NCBI GenBank assembly: GCA_030248295.1
Contig: JASANH010000815.1
Location: 24,276-88,275 of the forward strand
Length of the DNA stretch: 64,000 nucleotides
Origin: Mesodorylaimus sp. YZB2_4
Lineage: Eukaryota > Nematoda > Enoplea > Dorylaimida > Dorylaimidae
Reading direction: 5' to 3'
Shown here: one piece after another, positions 36,015-45,660 of the stretch
How the letters are laid out: every line of letters begins with the position of its first letter
How positions within the stretch are numbered: the first letter of the stretch is position 1
Made by a program: the position numbers and the translations under genes
The notes under the pieces: model-generated
The model's input: the letters and a program-made list of their open reading frames with translations, nothing else
What the model was told of the DNA's origin: nothing
Databases searched by the model: none

Positions 36015-38400
36015 TTATGTGTGCCCCTTTCTAGTCTGATCGTAAATCATTTTCAATCGCAAATGTCCGAAATCTTGTTGCGCTTTCATGCTCGACTTGC
36101 ATGCAAAATTTGATAAGTTGAAACGGAACACGGTGTAACCAGCTCCAAAATTCTTGTACGAGATTGTCGAATTCCCAGGCTCGTCCGCAATGCAGCCGTT
36201 ACGACTAAAAAATTGAATGTACGGCTCGATCCATTTGTCTTTTGCGTAACTCATTTTATTAAAACTGACAACTATTTGCCCGTTGCGTTCCAATGAGAGC
36301 TTTTGAACATAGAAATGATGAAAGAACAAAGGATTGTAGGACAATGAGCCGGTCGCAACTTGTTGAGTCAGCTGCAAAATATCGATGCTCTTCGGCAAAA
36401 CACCGCCATCGATCAAGGATACCTCCACGCCGAATGTCTCCTTGGAGATAATCAGCGGCTTCGTAATCACTTCTTGATAATGATAACAAACGGGCGTCCT
36501 GCACAAAATAGTCTCCATGGCGTGATCGGCGTATGGGGGCAACTTTTTTCTAGCCACATGCAAGTTGGCTTTTTCCAAGGTCACCACAAAACTTTTGGGT
36601 TTCGTGTGATCCGTATGTTTGTGTAGCAGCAGAAAATCCGCGTTGCTTCTGAACAGGGCCAAACGGCATTTCACGCGTGGGACGATCCATTTTCTCAACT
36701 GAAACATGGGAGATAAAATAGGCCCACAGAATCGACCTCGTCCATTCGACAAGAACGGCTTGAATCTCTGCTTTCCTCCAGGGCTGATCGCATCCGATGA
36801 CCAATCGTCGTTGCAATAACCGCTAGCACTCAACCCAGCATCGACCGAACCGGCCGAACCGAACCACCGGATTGGCAAATTTTACCGAACCAAACCGAGC
36901 CGGCTTTCTTGGACCGAACCACCGAACCGAACAACCAATTTCGAATTCCCTCTTATATTGGAAAAAACGCGGCCATTTGTTTGAGGTTTCGTTTTAGCTA
37001 TAAATTTCCTTGTCCCTTTTTCTTAATCATCTAGTCCTTTCTTCACTATCTTCAAAATTTCAATTTGGAAAATGGTTAAAAAGGAGTGACTTCTGAATAT
37101 TTTGAAAATATCGGGTGCCATAAAGAATGACACTTACATAAATGGCTTTTTCTACGGAATCAGTCGCGTTGTAGTAAACTTTACACTAACACAGGAAGGA
37201 TGGAGCATTTGCTTCATCAGGCAGTGCACTCACAAATAAGCGTCCATAATACTGAACAGTTGCCTGTACAACAAATGAAAAGTCAAGACGTCAGAAATTT
37301 GGTTACACCGATGGTCATGTCGGGTAAAGTTACAGTCAATGAGTCCGTTCATATGGAAATGGTTTGCCAGCAGCAGAGAAATATGGAAGAAAAATATTTG
37401 GGAACAACTGGACATCTCAGCAAGATGGCGCGAAGGCTCAAACCCACAAAGATTCAGAGAAATGGTGCAGGGATCACTTTCCCTGATTTTATCTAAGCTA
37501 AGCGTTGGCCTCTGAATAGTCCCGATTTGATTCATCAGACTATTCAATTTGGGAAGAATTTGCTTATGCAATTAACTGGGATCGAGTAAAGTCCAAAGCA
37601 ACTCAAAAAGCTGAGTTTAAAGCTTGCGGAAACGAGTTCGTTTGGATATTGTGAAAAAAGTTGTGACATTAGGTACTTCGGCCATATCGCCTTTTAAAAA
37701 CTAATGGTGAATATAATGGCTAGCAAAATAGGTCAAACTGACTCGGAATCGAATGCTGAACACAATGGTATCAAAGTAACCGCGATAACTTGCAGATTAA
37801 GGCTGGTAGAAGACGAAACATTAGCGGGTCATTCTTTATGGCACTCGATGTAAAAGATGATACTTTATGTAGGATGTGCTAAGGGTGAACATAGAAAATT
37901 CGGCTCGGTTCGATAGGTAGGTTCGGTTTGTAATGGTCGTAAGAGGAAGCGAAAGATAAGATAAGCCGGCATGTGTGTTTGGGCGGGGGGCATTTCCCTC
38001 CCTCTCTCTTCTTTGGTTCCAAGAACAAAAAAAAAAATCCGCCTATATAAGGGTTTTTTGGGTGGGGCTTTTGGGGTGCTCTGCTGAGAGCGGACGAAAA
38101 ACGACCAAGACTCTCTCCCCGCCCCCCAAAAGGGGGGTCCGGTTCGGGTCCGGTGAGATTTGAGAAAAAGTTTGGTAAGGTTCGGTTCGGTGCGAAAATC
38201 GTGTTCGGTCGATCCTGGCGCTGAACCAACTGGACCTAGCTTCGCTCGGAAACGAGGTCAGAACTTGCATGTAAGCCGACCACGGCAATGCCACGTTATT
38301 CATGACCACTGTTGTCTCGTTCAAGTGCATTTGCAGGCCAACAAATGCGCTCATTAGAAAATTATTGACTAATGCGACCTCCGAGTCTTCTCTGAAACCT
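36015..38400 (-). pseudogene. Polinton/Maverick-type minor capsid (penton-like, F54H12.2-like) protein, interrupted
   Basis: The downstream part, 36834-36015, is an open frame of about 270 residues ending in TAA. Its C-terminal order NPLFFHHFYVQKLSL, then IEPYIQFFS, DEPGN, GYTVFRFNL and GHLRLKMIYD fits the F54H12.2-like proteins that are known as Polinton penton-type capsid proteins. An upstream fragment at about 38400-38219 carries LVNNFLMSAF and ALPWSAYMQVLTSFP, the N-terminal jelly-roll pattern of the same family. Between them lies the insertion 36835-38218. Another related element abuts the upstream edge, and the true N-terminus is unclear (possible remnant at 39166-39300). In Polintons this protein builds virion vertices; here it is broken. 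The family call is from remembered motifs. Confidence 0.65.
36835..38218. mobile_element. hAT-like non-autonomous element E3 inside penton-like gene
   Basis: Ends are CCAGCATCGACCG (left) and, reversed, CCAGGATCGACCG (right). Subterminal arrays read CCGAACC/GGTTCGG in mirrored sense. Flanks CACTCAAC and CGCTGAAC match 6 of 8, a decayed 8-bp duplication. Internally, TCGGGTGCCATAAAGAATGA near 37110 has an inverted partner near 37828. Coding of the penton-like gene on both sides supports the ends. No transposase. Confidence 0.65.
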
Positions 38401-38419
38401 CCGACTCTTCTCAACAACT

Positions 38420-39165
38420 CTGAATTTCCTCCTTGTTGGTGAAAATAGGGTAATTTTGTTTGAGATTTCGTTTCAGCTATGAATTTCGCTGTCCCTTTTT
38501 CTCAATTCTCTGGTTCTTTCTTCATTTCAATCATCTTGAATTCTGGTTCTTTATCTTGTAAATTTCAATTTAAATAGTGGTTAAAAATGATTGACCTCCA
38601 AATATTTTGAAAATATCGGGTGCGCCATGAAGAATGATCCTCAAAGAAATGGCTAGTTGTCTTCGGAAGCACTCGCGTTTTTAAACTACACTAACTAGCA
38701 CAAGCACAAAGATCATTCAATTCTGCATCAGGCGGTCCATTAGTGGATTCATATTGTACAGTTGCTTGCAAGAAGAAATGAAAAGTCAAGACCTCAGGAA
38801 GTTGGTCATTTTGGGTAAAGGTACAGCTGATAATTCCGTTCACTGTATATGGCAGTTGTATTGACAGTAGCCGGAAAATATGGAAGAAAGGTATTTGGGA
38901 ACAGGTAACTTATTGGTTACAGCTGACTACCGCGATAACTTGCATATTAGGCTGGTAGGAGACGAAACACTAACGTTAGCGGGTTATTCTTTATGGCATA
39001 CCCAATATACTGTAGACGATGATAACTCTATCGAGGATGTAAGATATGGGTCAACATAGGAAATTCGGTTCGGTTCGGCTCGGTTCGGTTCAGGTTCAGT
39101 GAAAATTTTAGAAAAGGTTCGGTAAGGTTCGGTTCGGTGCAAAAACCGTGTTCGGTCGATGCTTG
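38420..39165. mobile_element. hAT-like element E4, left end not resolved
   Basis: The interior follows E3 closely (GAGATTTCGTTT-AGCTATGAATTTC, GAAAATATCGGGTGC, GGTTATTCTTTATGGCAT). The right end has the GGTTCGG array and, reversed, CAAGCATCGACCG ending at 39165. No matching left terminus was found near 38400, so the copy is probably truncated or rearranged. It abuts the N-terminal fragment of the penton-like gene. Confidence 0.55.
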
Positions 39166-41691
39166 CCTGCAGTCGTTTCGTCGATGCCGTCTGCACCAAA
39201 GTCAGTGGTACCAATGACGCCGTCGAAAGTCGGATTGGATCAAGCTCAGAAATCGCAAGTCCCAGCACCACCAGTGGGAAGTACCTGCAGGACAGATGGG
39301 CCCACATAGTCGAATCAACTACACGCTGAGACCAAGCCACCTCCAGTTTAAGTACGACAGCTCCAACTACGAAGTCCCAAGAGACTACATATACCCTTTG
39401 CCGTGGATCCCTTAGTTGGTCTAACTCTCGGGTCCAGAGACCCAACGTATCTTTTAAGACACGACGAAATGGTTTTATCTGCATATCTCGAAACCCGGCC
39501 AATGTTATGCAAAATCGTTTTGTAGGATCATAGGTTGACAGGTAGGACATGCTAGTTCCAAAAATTATCGAAATCTATCAGGCGGCTCTCAATGGCGTTC
39601 CAACCCCCCCCTCCCCCAAAAAAGTGCACAAACACTATAATATCTGAAATTGAAACAAGAATCGTACAAAAGGAAGAGCTATCCTCAAGTATAGGCATCG
39701 TACAGTTGCAACTATACTGCAAACAGTCGGACCAACTAAGAGCTCCACCTTCGACGCAACGTTATTAAGAGTGGTCACCTCAACATCAACAGGAGAAAAA
39801 AGGCGCGCGGGGACGCTTGTGTCTCCAACACTGGGCTTATGTAACGCAGAATCTATCTTCAAATTTTCCCGCAATATCGTGTTGCAAATTTTTCTTTTTT
39901 TCGCACCCGCATAAAGCCTCCGCCAGTTCTCAAGATAGAACAAAGTTCATCAGCGGCCCAGCGACAGTAACCATAGCTGTTTCTAGATCTAGCACGTGTG
40001 CATCAGGTTTTGTTTTATGACATTGTTTGTTTGACCTTGCACTCTATAGGCACATGTATTAAACAACGTATTCAAGGAAGCGCATTTTCTTCTGTAAGTC
40101 ACTATTTAATTTCGTATTGGTTTGTGCGGCGACATTCATCAAGTATGCAACGATGGTCATCCCATTCAAACATTCAATAAAACGAGATCATCCTTATTAG
40201 CGACTGGTCACTGGTTAGCAATAGATCGTTTATGTAGTGTGGTGACCAACAAACAAAAGCCGAAGACGCTCTTAATCCAACCCACATTACAATGGTCTAA
40301 ATTCAAGAACAGAGAGAGAAGTAGGAGATCGACTGAACCGGCTGTTGTGCTCAAACGAACAGGAGCGATGGTTTTATCTGAAAGATAAACTGGAAGATCT
40401 GTTCTCATTCGGTTAATGGAGTATATAATCTCTTTTGGATCACGCCGTTATGCTGCGGTGCTGGCGGGCGTGAATTAGCACAAGAAGGATCGAGGACGCA
40501 TCCAAGGGAGAAGGAAATGGCCTTACGAGGGGATGGGCTTGTATCAGATGCAACTGTGGAAAGCACCCATCGAATGAATTCTTGTCAAACAATCCTTCTC
40601 TGGTCAATCAGGTGAGCTACACGCTGCTCAGCTCTCCATCAAATACGAAAGAAGAAGGCACAAAAGCTGCGATAAATTACAATTTTAGGAACTTGGACAA
40701 ACGTAAAACTGGCACGATTCTGATCGAAAACCACTTTCTAGAACATATAATCTTTTTTTTGTATTTTGCTTGTCGATAGTTATATCAGGCGAGTCACCCA
40801 TGGCCTGGCACGCAGGTCAGCGAGGTTTATATTCGATTGCTTGAAAACCAGCCTCCGTCGCTGTTAAATAAACTAGCGATGAGGTCAGCCAGTCGCTGTC
40901 AGTATATTCATTCATTAGAATACCCGAATCGCCCTAGCTCTCTTTTAAAGCCTTGCTCGCGATTCCTTCTGGCTTTGGGCTATTACTGTCTTCAGACCTT
41001 CAAACAGTGTTCGACACGACTAGCTGGGACTTCATGTTCCTTGCCCTTTAGTTTAAAAACCCCACTTTTAAGCTCGACCGCGAAAACGCTGTATGTTGAC
41101 GTCACTAGTGAAGTGATGAATAATGGGCACCTTTACTCCTTGATGAATGTTTCTGTCCCTGACGGCACGCTAAAGAAGCTAACGAGGCTAACCAAGGCCT
41201 TCCTGTGCAACACAGGTGGGCCAGAAATTAGATAGTCGTTCTTATTTAGGTCAAGATTTAGGAATCATGTCGATTTAGGTTTTTCTGAGTCTCCAATTTT
41301 GTAATTTGTTGTAGCTTTTGTGCTCTCTTCTTTTGTATAGGATGCAGAGCTGGGCAATATGCAGCTCAGCGCAGCAGTTGGACCAGAACAGGATTGGTTG
41401 ACAGGATTCTATTCAATACGTGCTTGCCATGAGGTGCATCTCAGACAGCCCCTCCCCGCGGAATGTCATTTCCTTTTCCCTTGGACACCTTCTCATTATA
41501 TCTGTCCAGGGCCACCAGCCGGCTGACGCCCGCCAGCACTGCGGGATCACGACGTAATCCGAAATAGATAATGCTCTCCATAAACCAAATAAGAACAGAT
41601 CTTTCTATTTATCTTTTCATACATAAGATAAAACCCATTGCTCCTGTTCGTTAGAGAGCAACAAAGTCGGCTCACTCGATCAGTTTAGCAA
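39166..41691. other. Stretch without a secure gene
   Basis: 39166-39300 could hold a decayed N-terminal piece of the penton-like gene (minus strand, TTDFGADGIDETTAG), but stops lie just upstream. An open frame at 40837-41235 (+, 132 aa) has no recognised family. The rest is unremarkable and presumably includes upstream DNA of the GPCR at 41692. Confidence 0.4.
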
Positions 41692-42828
41692 ATGAATCAA
41701 AGTATAGCCCCATCCAATTGCAATCTGCCTCTTCAGTTCTTGAATTTGGACGATGTTCTGCAATGGGTTTCCGTCAGCATTGTGCTACCCCTGTCTGTCG
41801 TTATTGTTGGAGCTGGTCACGTGGTCTGCTACAAAGCCTTCATAGAACAAGCAAAAACAGAGAAAGCATATGTGTATCAACTATACCAGACAGTGGTCGA
41901 AACTGTGTCACTGATCATTTCTACAGCCTACATGCTGTCTTATCAATGGAGCGGATTAAACACGATCGACCGAGGTGGTTTCGACGGCCTGAAATGGTAC
42001 CAAAGCAGCTACATCCTGATGGCCTTCGCCGCCAATGCAGCCTTACCGCTGCGGGATGGAGCAGGTGTGGCGTCTTTGCTGATGTCACTAAGCATGGCGG
42101 CTGACAGAGTATTCGCTTTTGCCAAACCATTTGTATACAAGAGCATAGATCACAGAAAGCACCAACTGATAGCCCTGGCGGCTAGTCTGATCATCAGCAT
42201 CTCTGTCACTTTTTACAACAGCTTCTTGTTCGACGTCACCTTAGTGGAAGGGTCATATCACTTTGAGTTCAACTCACCTTTCCTCGTGTCAAAACTTGCA
42301 ACCGGTTTGGCAAATACATGCAACGCCACAAGGATCGCGGGCTTATTTGCGTTGATTGGCTGCAATTTGTCGCTAATATATCTCCACAAGCAACGTCACT
42401 CCCACATGACTCAAAATACAATTTGGTCAAGCGCGGAAGCAAGACGTGAAGCGCGAAGGAGGTCAGCAGAGAAGACACTGACCATGCTCACTTTAAGCCA
42501 GTCAGTTTTCACTGGAGTCAAGATGTTTAGCACCGTCATCTTCTTCGCCGTGCTCTACATAGTTCCATCGTTCATTATTTGTGCCCGCGTCTTTGTTTTT
42601 TTGCTAAACATCTTGATGATGGTGACTGACACAGCCAACACATGCGCGGCAGTGTGGTTAAACAAAAAGACCCGAAACATTGTGCGCAGCTGGGCGCAAT
42701 TTTTCACGAAATGGAAGCTTGGGAAACAAGTCCACCCCAAACATTCTGACGTCAACATGCCGAATTCTGCTACTGCGCCCACTGCAAGCTTGCCGTGTCC
42801 GAATGCAGTTGTGCCAGTCGACCCGTAA
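41692..42828 (+). CDS. Divergent rhodopsin-class GPCR, intronless
   Basis: The 378-aa open frame has seven hydrophobic segments: about residues 22-46, 66-86, 106-137, 157-180, 205-230, 265-291 and 294-322. TM3 ends in ADRV (137-140) in the DRY position and is followed by FAFAKP, typical of class A. The loop before TM6 is basic (RREARRRSAEKT, 251-262), as expected for G-protein coupling. TM7 lacks NPxxY. The C-terminus is Pro/Ala/Ser-rich. The start follows an in-frame ATG with no better upstream candidate; stop TAA TAA. Resemblance is to lineage-expanded peptide or chemosensory-type receptors of small ecdysozoans, but no ligand can be named. The GPCR fragment at 61036-61708 looks similar in style. 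Confidence 0.8.
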   Translation: MNQSIAPSNCNLPLQFLNLDDVLQWVSVSIVLPLSVVIVGAGHVVCYKAFIEQAKTEKAYVYQLYQTVVETVSLIISTAYMLSYQWSGLNTIDRGGFDGLKWYQSSYILMAFAANAALPLRDGAGVASLLMSLSMAADRVFAFAKPFVYKSIDHRKHQLIALAASLIISISVTFYNSFLFDVTLVEGSYHFEFNSPFLVSKLATGLANTCNATRIAGLFALIGCNLSLIYLHKQRHSHMTQNTIWSSAEARREARRRSAEKTLTMLTLSQSVFTGVKMFSTVIFFAVLYIVPSFIICARVFVFLLNILMMVTDTANTCAAVWLNKKTRNIVRSWAQFFTKWKLGKQVHPKHSDVNMPNSATAPTASLPCPNAVVPVDP

Positions 42829-43925
42829 TAAATATGGCAGTAGATATAATGAATAGGGAGAGAGATCGTTCTGAAACCATGATTATTTGTAAGATACAAT
42901 ATGGGCGCATCAGCAACATAATGATAAAAGAACTTTGAGTTCTGGCTCGTTTATGTCACCTCCTGCGAGTATCATTGCAGTAATGCACGCCACACGTCCC
43001 TGCTCACCTCGGTCGATCTGCCTGTCCGCCATCTTACAAGGAATGCTACCAGACTGTAATGTTTTTTCTCATTTTAGCTTTATACAGCTTAGCCAGCATG
43101 ATGCACTACCGCCCACTACAACAGCCTACCCTTTTTTCTACATGTCGAATTCTAATTCTTGCTACTGACAAGGAATGCTACCGGACTGTTGAGTTTTTTC
43201 TTATGTTGAGACAAGTGTCAAAATGAAGGTGGTGACTAGAGAAAACGATGCAAAACTCTCGGCGGCCGCATGAGGTTCTGGTCAAGCCTGGCAGGCCATC
43301 GAAGTGACCAGCAAAATTTGAACTTTTCGTATTAATTTGTCGCACCTGCGCATCAGATTGCAGTCTTCAAACTCGGAGTTTCGAGAACAGTCTACAGTAG
43401 AAATGCACACGAGAGGGAAAGGAAGGTGATCTAGCAGGTTTTTTCACGGCAGTACTTATATCCACGTAGGCCTATTTACTTGTTGCTTGGGTTTTTGGAC
43501 GTTTTTAATTTCACTATCAGCGATCAGGCAAGAAAAGATTAGAAAGACAGTAAGCCATGGTTGTATTGATAACACAGAATGCCGGCGAAGATTCAACCAT
43601 GGGCGTTTCGGAGTCAGACACGATCATGGTGCGCATCACTTCCTGCTTTGGAATTGAACTCCGAGATCAAATTTGGATGGTGAATGAAGAGAGAATGGTT
43701 GCAGGCCAGAGCGAACAGTGCCCACAAGAAATGTAGGACAATCAACAGCTGTACGAGAACGTAAGCGATGCAACGGCGTAGTACAATTGGCCACGTCTAG
43801 TCCAGCGCTTTGTCTGTCGAGTCCCCTTTTGTCCTCAACTGATTGAATTTTCAACGCAACCTTCGATGAGCGAGTCAAGGCAAAATTATCTTCATCCTGG
43901 ATCCTGAAACGCTGTACTTCTTCAG
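42829..43925. other. Stretch between GPCR and CtIP-like gene
   Basis: Contains a short duplicated phrase (CAAGGAATGCTACC-GACTGT at about 43036 and 43169). Upstream exons of the CtIP-like gene should lie here or further left, but I could not identify them. Confidence 0.4.
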
Positions 43926-44416
43926 GCTAAAAAGGCCCCCGAAGCCAGTAGGACGCGTGTGCATGCGGAAGAAGGCCGAACGGAAGAAGCTTTGCGGCCA
44001 TGAGTGCCCAGAATGCGAGAAGGTATGAGACGCTTCATTTTGGCTGCTAGAGTGCTGTGGGCGCATTCCTTTTTTCAGTACTTTGACGCGCTCAATCTCA
44101 CCCCAAAGTCGCGGCAAGAACGTGTGAATCAAATCAATCGACACCGAAGTACGTACGCACCAGTGAAAAAAGCTGTGACGCCCTAGCACTTCTGGGGCAC
44201 TTCTGTGACGCCCCAGCACTCTTGCGTTGTTGGGAAATAGATTTCCCAACAACGCAAGAGTATGTGGAGGGTGGGTGTGGGCTCAAGCCTGGATCCGTGA
44301 ACAAGAATGTGCAATGGCTTGTACTTTCAGGGTATCTGAAGCGGAATTTCGATACTAAAGAGCTGGCGGCCAAGAGAGACGAAGCCAAGAAGAAAAAGCA
44401 GCCCAGATTCCTGTGA
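43926..44416 (+). pseudogene. CtIP/Sae2-like C-terminal domain, disrupted
   Basis: Exon 43926-44022 encodes VCMRKKAERKKLCGHECPEC, followed by a 56-bp intron (44023-44078). The next exon begins YFDALNL and runs NRHRSTYAP, then TP-stop-HFW. This is the DNA-repair endonuclease cofactor CtIP C-terminal domain: the CxxC pair, the RHR motif and the P-x-FWE-x-FPTTQ pattern. CtIP with MRN starts end resection and opens hairpin ends at double-strand breaks. An in-frame TAG at 44184-44186 sits between TP and HFW. A 38-bp insertion (about 44196-44233) then shifts frame before WEIDFPTTQEYVEGG resumes, ending KKKKQPRFL-TGA. N-terminal exons were not found, so this may be a partial copy, a pseudogene or an assembly-damaged gene. 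Confidence 0.7.
44218..44261. repeat. Perfect palindrome, 21-bp arms with 2-base loop
   Basis: Arms 44218-44238 and 44241-44261 are exact reverse complements separated by AG. The right arm is CtIP coding sequence (FPTTQE region); the left arm is an inverted copy of it, within the frame-breaking insertion. Just upstream, GTGACGCCC-AGCAC occurs twice (44175 and 44206) with TAG in one and CAG in the other. Confidence 0.9.
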
Positions 44417-44619
44417 TCGAGTCCAGTGCTGACTCTGTGTCTCGGGATCCATCGTTAGATCTATTCGACCACCCCCTTCCCCCCCCCCCCCCCCCCCCAG
44501 AAATGGACCCCACAATACGGACACCAAATAATCGCGATGCTTGGGCAATTCTGACACCGATTCAGATCCTGGGGGAATAGAATGTCGTTCGCTGTATCAA
44601 AAGGTTGCTCCAGCCGGGG

Positions 44620-45030
44620 TCACCATACACTCACAAGTAAGTCCAAGCTCACCAAGGCGCGAAGCTGCAGTCTTGCTGCTGGCCTCCCCAAGAGTCCAAA
44701 ATCAAAAGAGCGTCGCTGGTGACCATTTGAGAAAGAACATGGCTCACGTAAAAGTTGATATGGCCCATCTGGCACTTTCCCGATCGCGAACAGCTGACCA
44801 CCACATTCGAAGGCCGGAAGAGGGAAGCCTTGACCTATGAGCGATAAGTTTTTGGTGGTATGGTCCACGTCTCGCAAAAACGCAGTCTCATATTTTTCTT
44901 CAAGAATAGTTGATATGCGCAGAAGGTCTTCAATGCAGTCATAGGTCCCCTGCGGGATTTTTGAAGACATACTATTATGGTGTCCAAGAGAAGGCGACAA
45001 CCGCCTGGCCCAGCGAGGGAGGTCTGCCAA
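44620..45030 (-). CDS. Unrecognised open frame, 136 aa
   Basis: Minus-strand frame, with a possible start at MSSKIPQGTYDCIED. The region ISTILEEKYETAFLRDVDH through PLPAFECGGQLFAIG looks protein-like in composition and is longer than its neighbours, but I recognise no family. It ends near 44620 and lies in the same orientation as the interrupted zinc-finger gene at 45661-47948, so it could be a downstream exon of that gene. Function unknown. Confidence 0.3.
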   Translation of the reverse strand: MADLPRWARRLSPSLGHHNSMSSKIPQGTYDCIEDLLRISTILEEKYETAFLRDVDHTTKNLSLIGQGFPLPAFECGGQLFAIGKVPDGPYQLLREPCSFSNGHQRRSFDFGLLGRPAARLQLRALVSLDLLVSVW

Positions 45031-45660
45031 GCTGTTCGCACCAGCCTACCAGACGTCATTACTTATCTGTAGCACATCTCCCAATGCAAAAGGAATTTAA
45101 TGAATTTAATCTAGCAACAGGCTGGAATTTTTTCTCGCTGACGCGTTTCGCTGATAGCTGGTCGAATCGATGACTTTCAGACCCTGTAATCGCGACTCTT
45201 AACCCGCACCTGCATGACGGCATCTTCTCCGCCGAGAATCCGCCATTCCCAAGACGTAAATACTGTCGGTGGTGACTAGTCTTGACATTGACATGGAGTG
45301 TGGCCTCTCGATTACTGACGCGCCAGTGAGGCCTTTCGCTTGTTTCTTAAAAAAATATTTTACAGATGCAGTTGGTATGGAAACTATTCAAATTCTATGC
45401 ACGAACACTGTTCGTTCACATTACCAATTTTGAAGACCTTGAAAAGACAATCCTTCCTAAGCTTACGATAGAGACGCGCTGTGCTCTTTAAACATGAAAT
45501 ACAATACAATTCATGAAAACTAAGAACCCTTTCTGCTATGATGAACGATACATGAAAAGCAGGCTTAAAAACTCACTGCTAGTACTGAAACAGTTTTTGG
45601 CAGCCGTCGCAGCAGTGGCGGAAAAGAAACCCATTCAAATCTTTAACGACTGAGGAATCT

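Noticed and set aside
38984..39550. 188-aa minus-strand ORF as a separate protein
   Set aside because: Its C-terminal third is the subterminal array of element E4; the rest shows no recognised motif.
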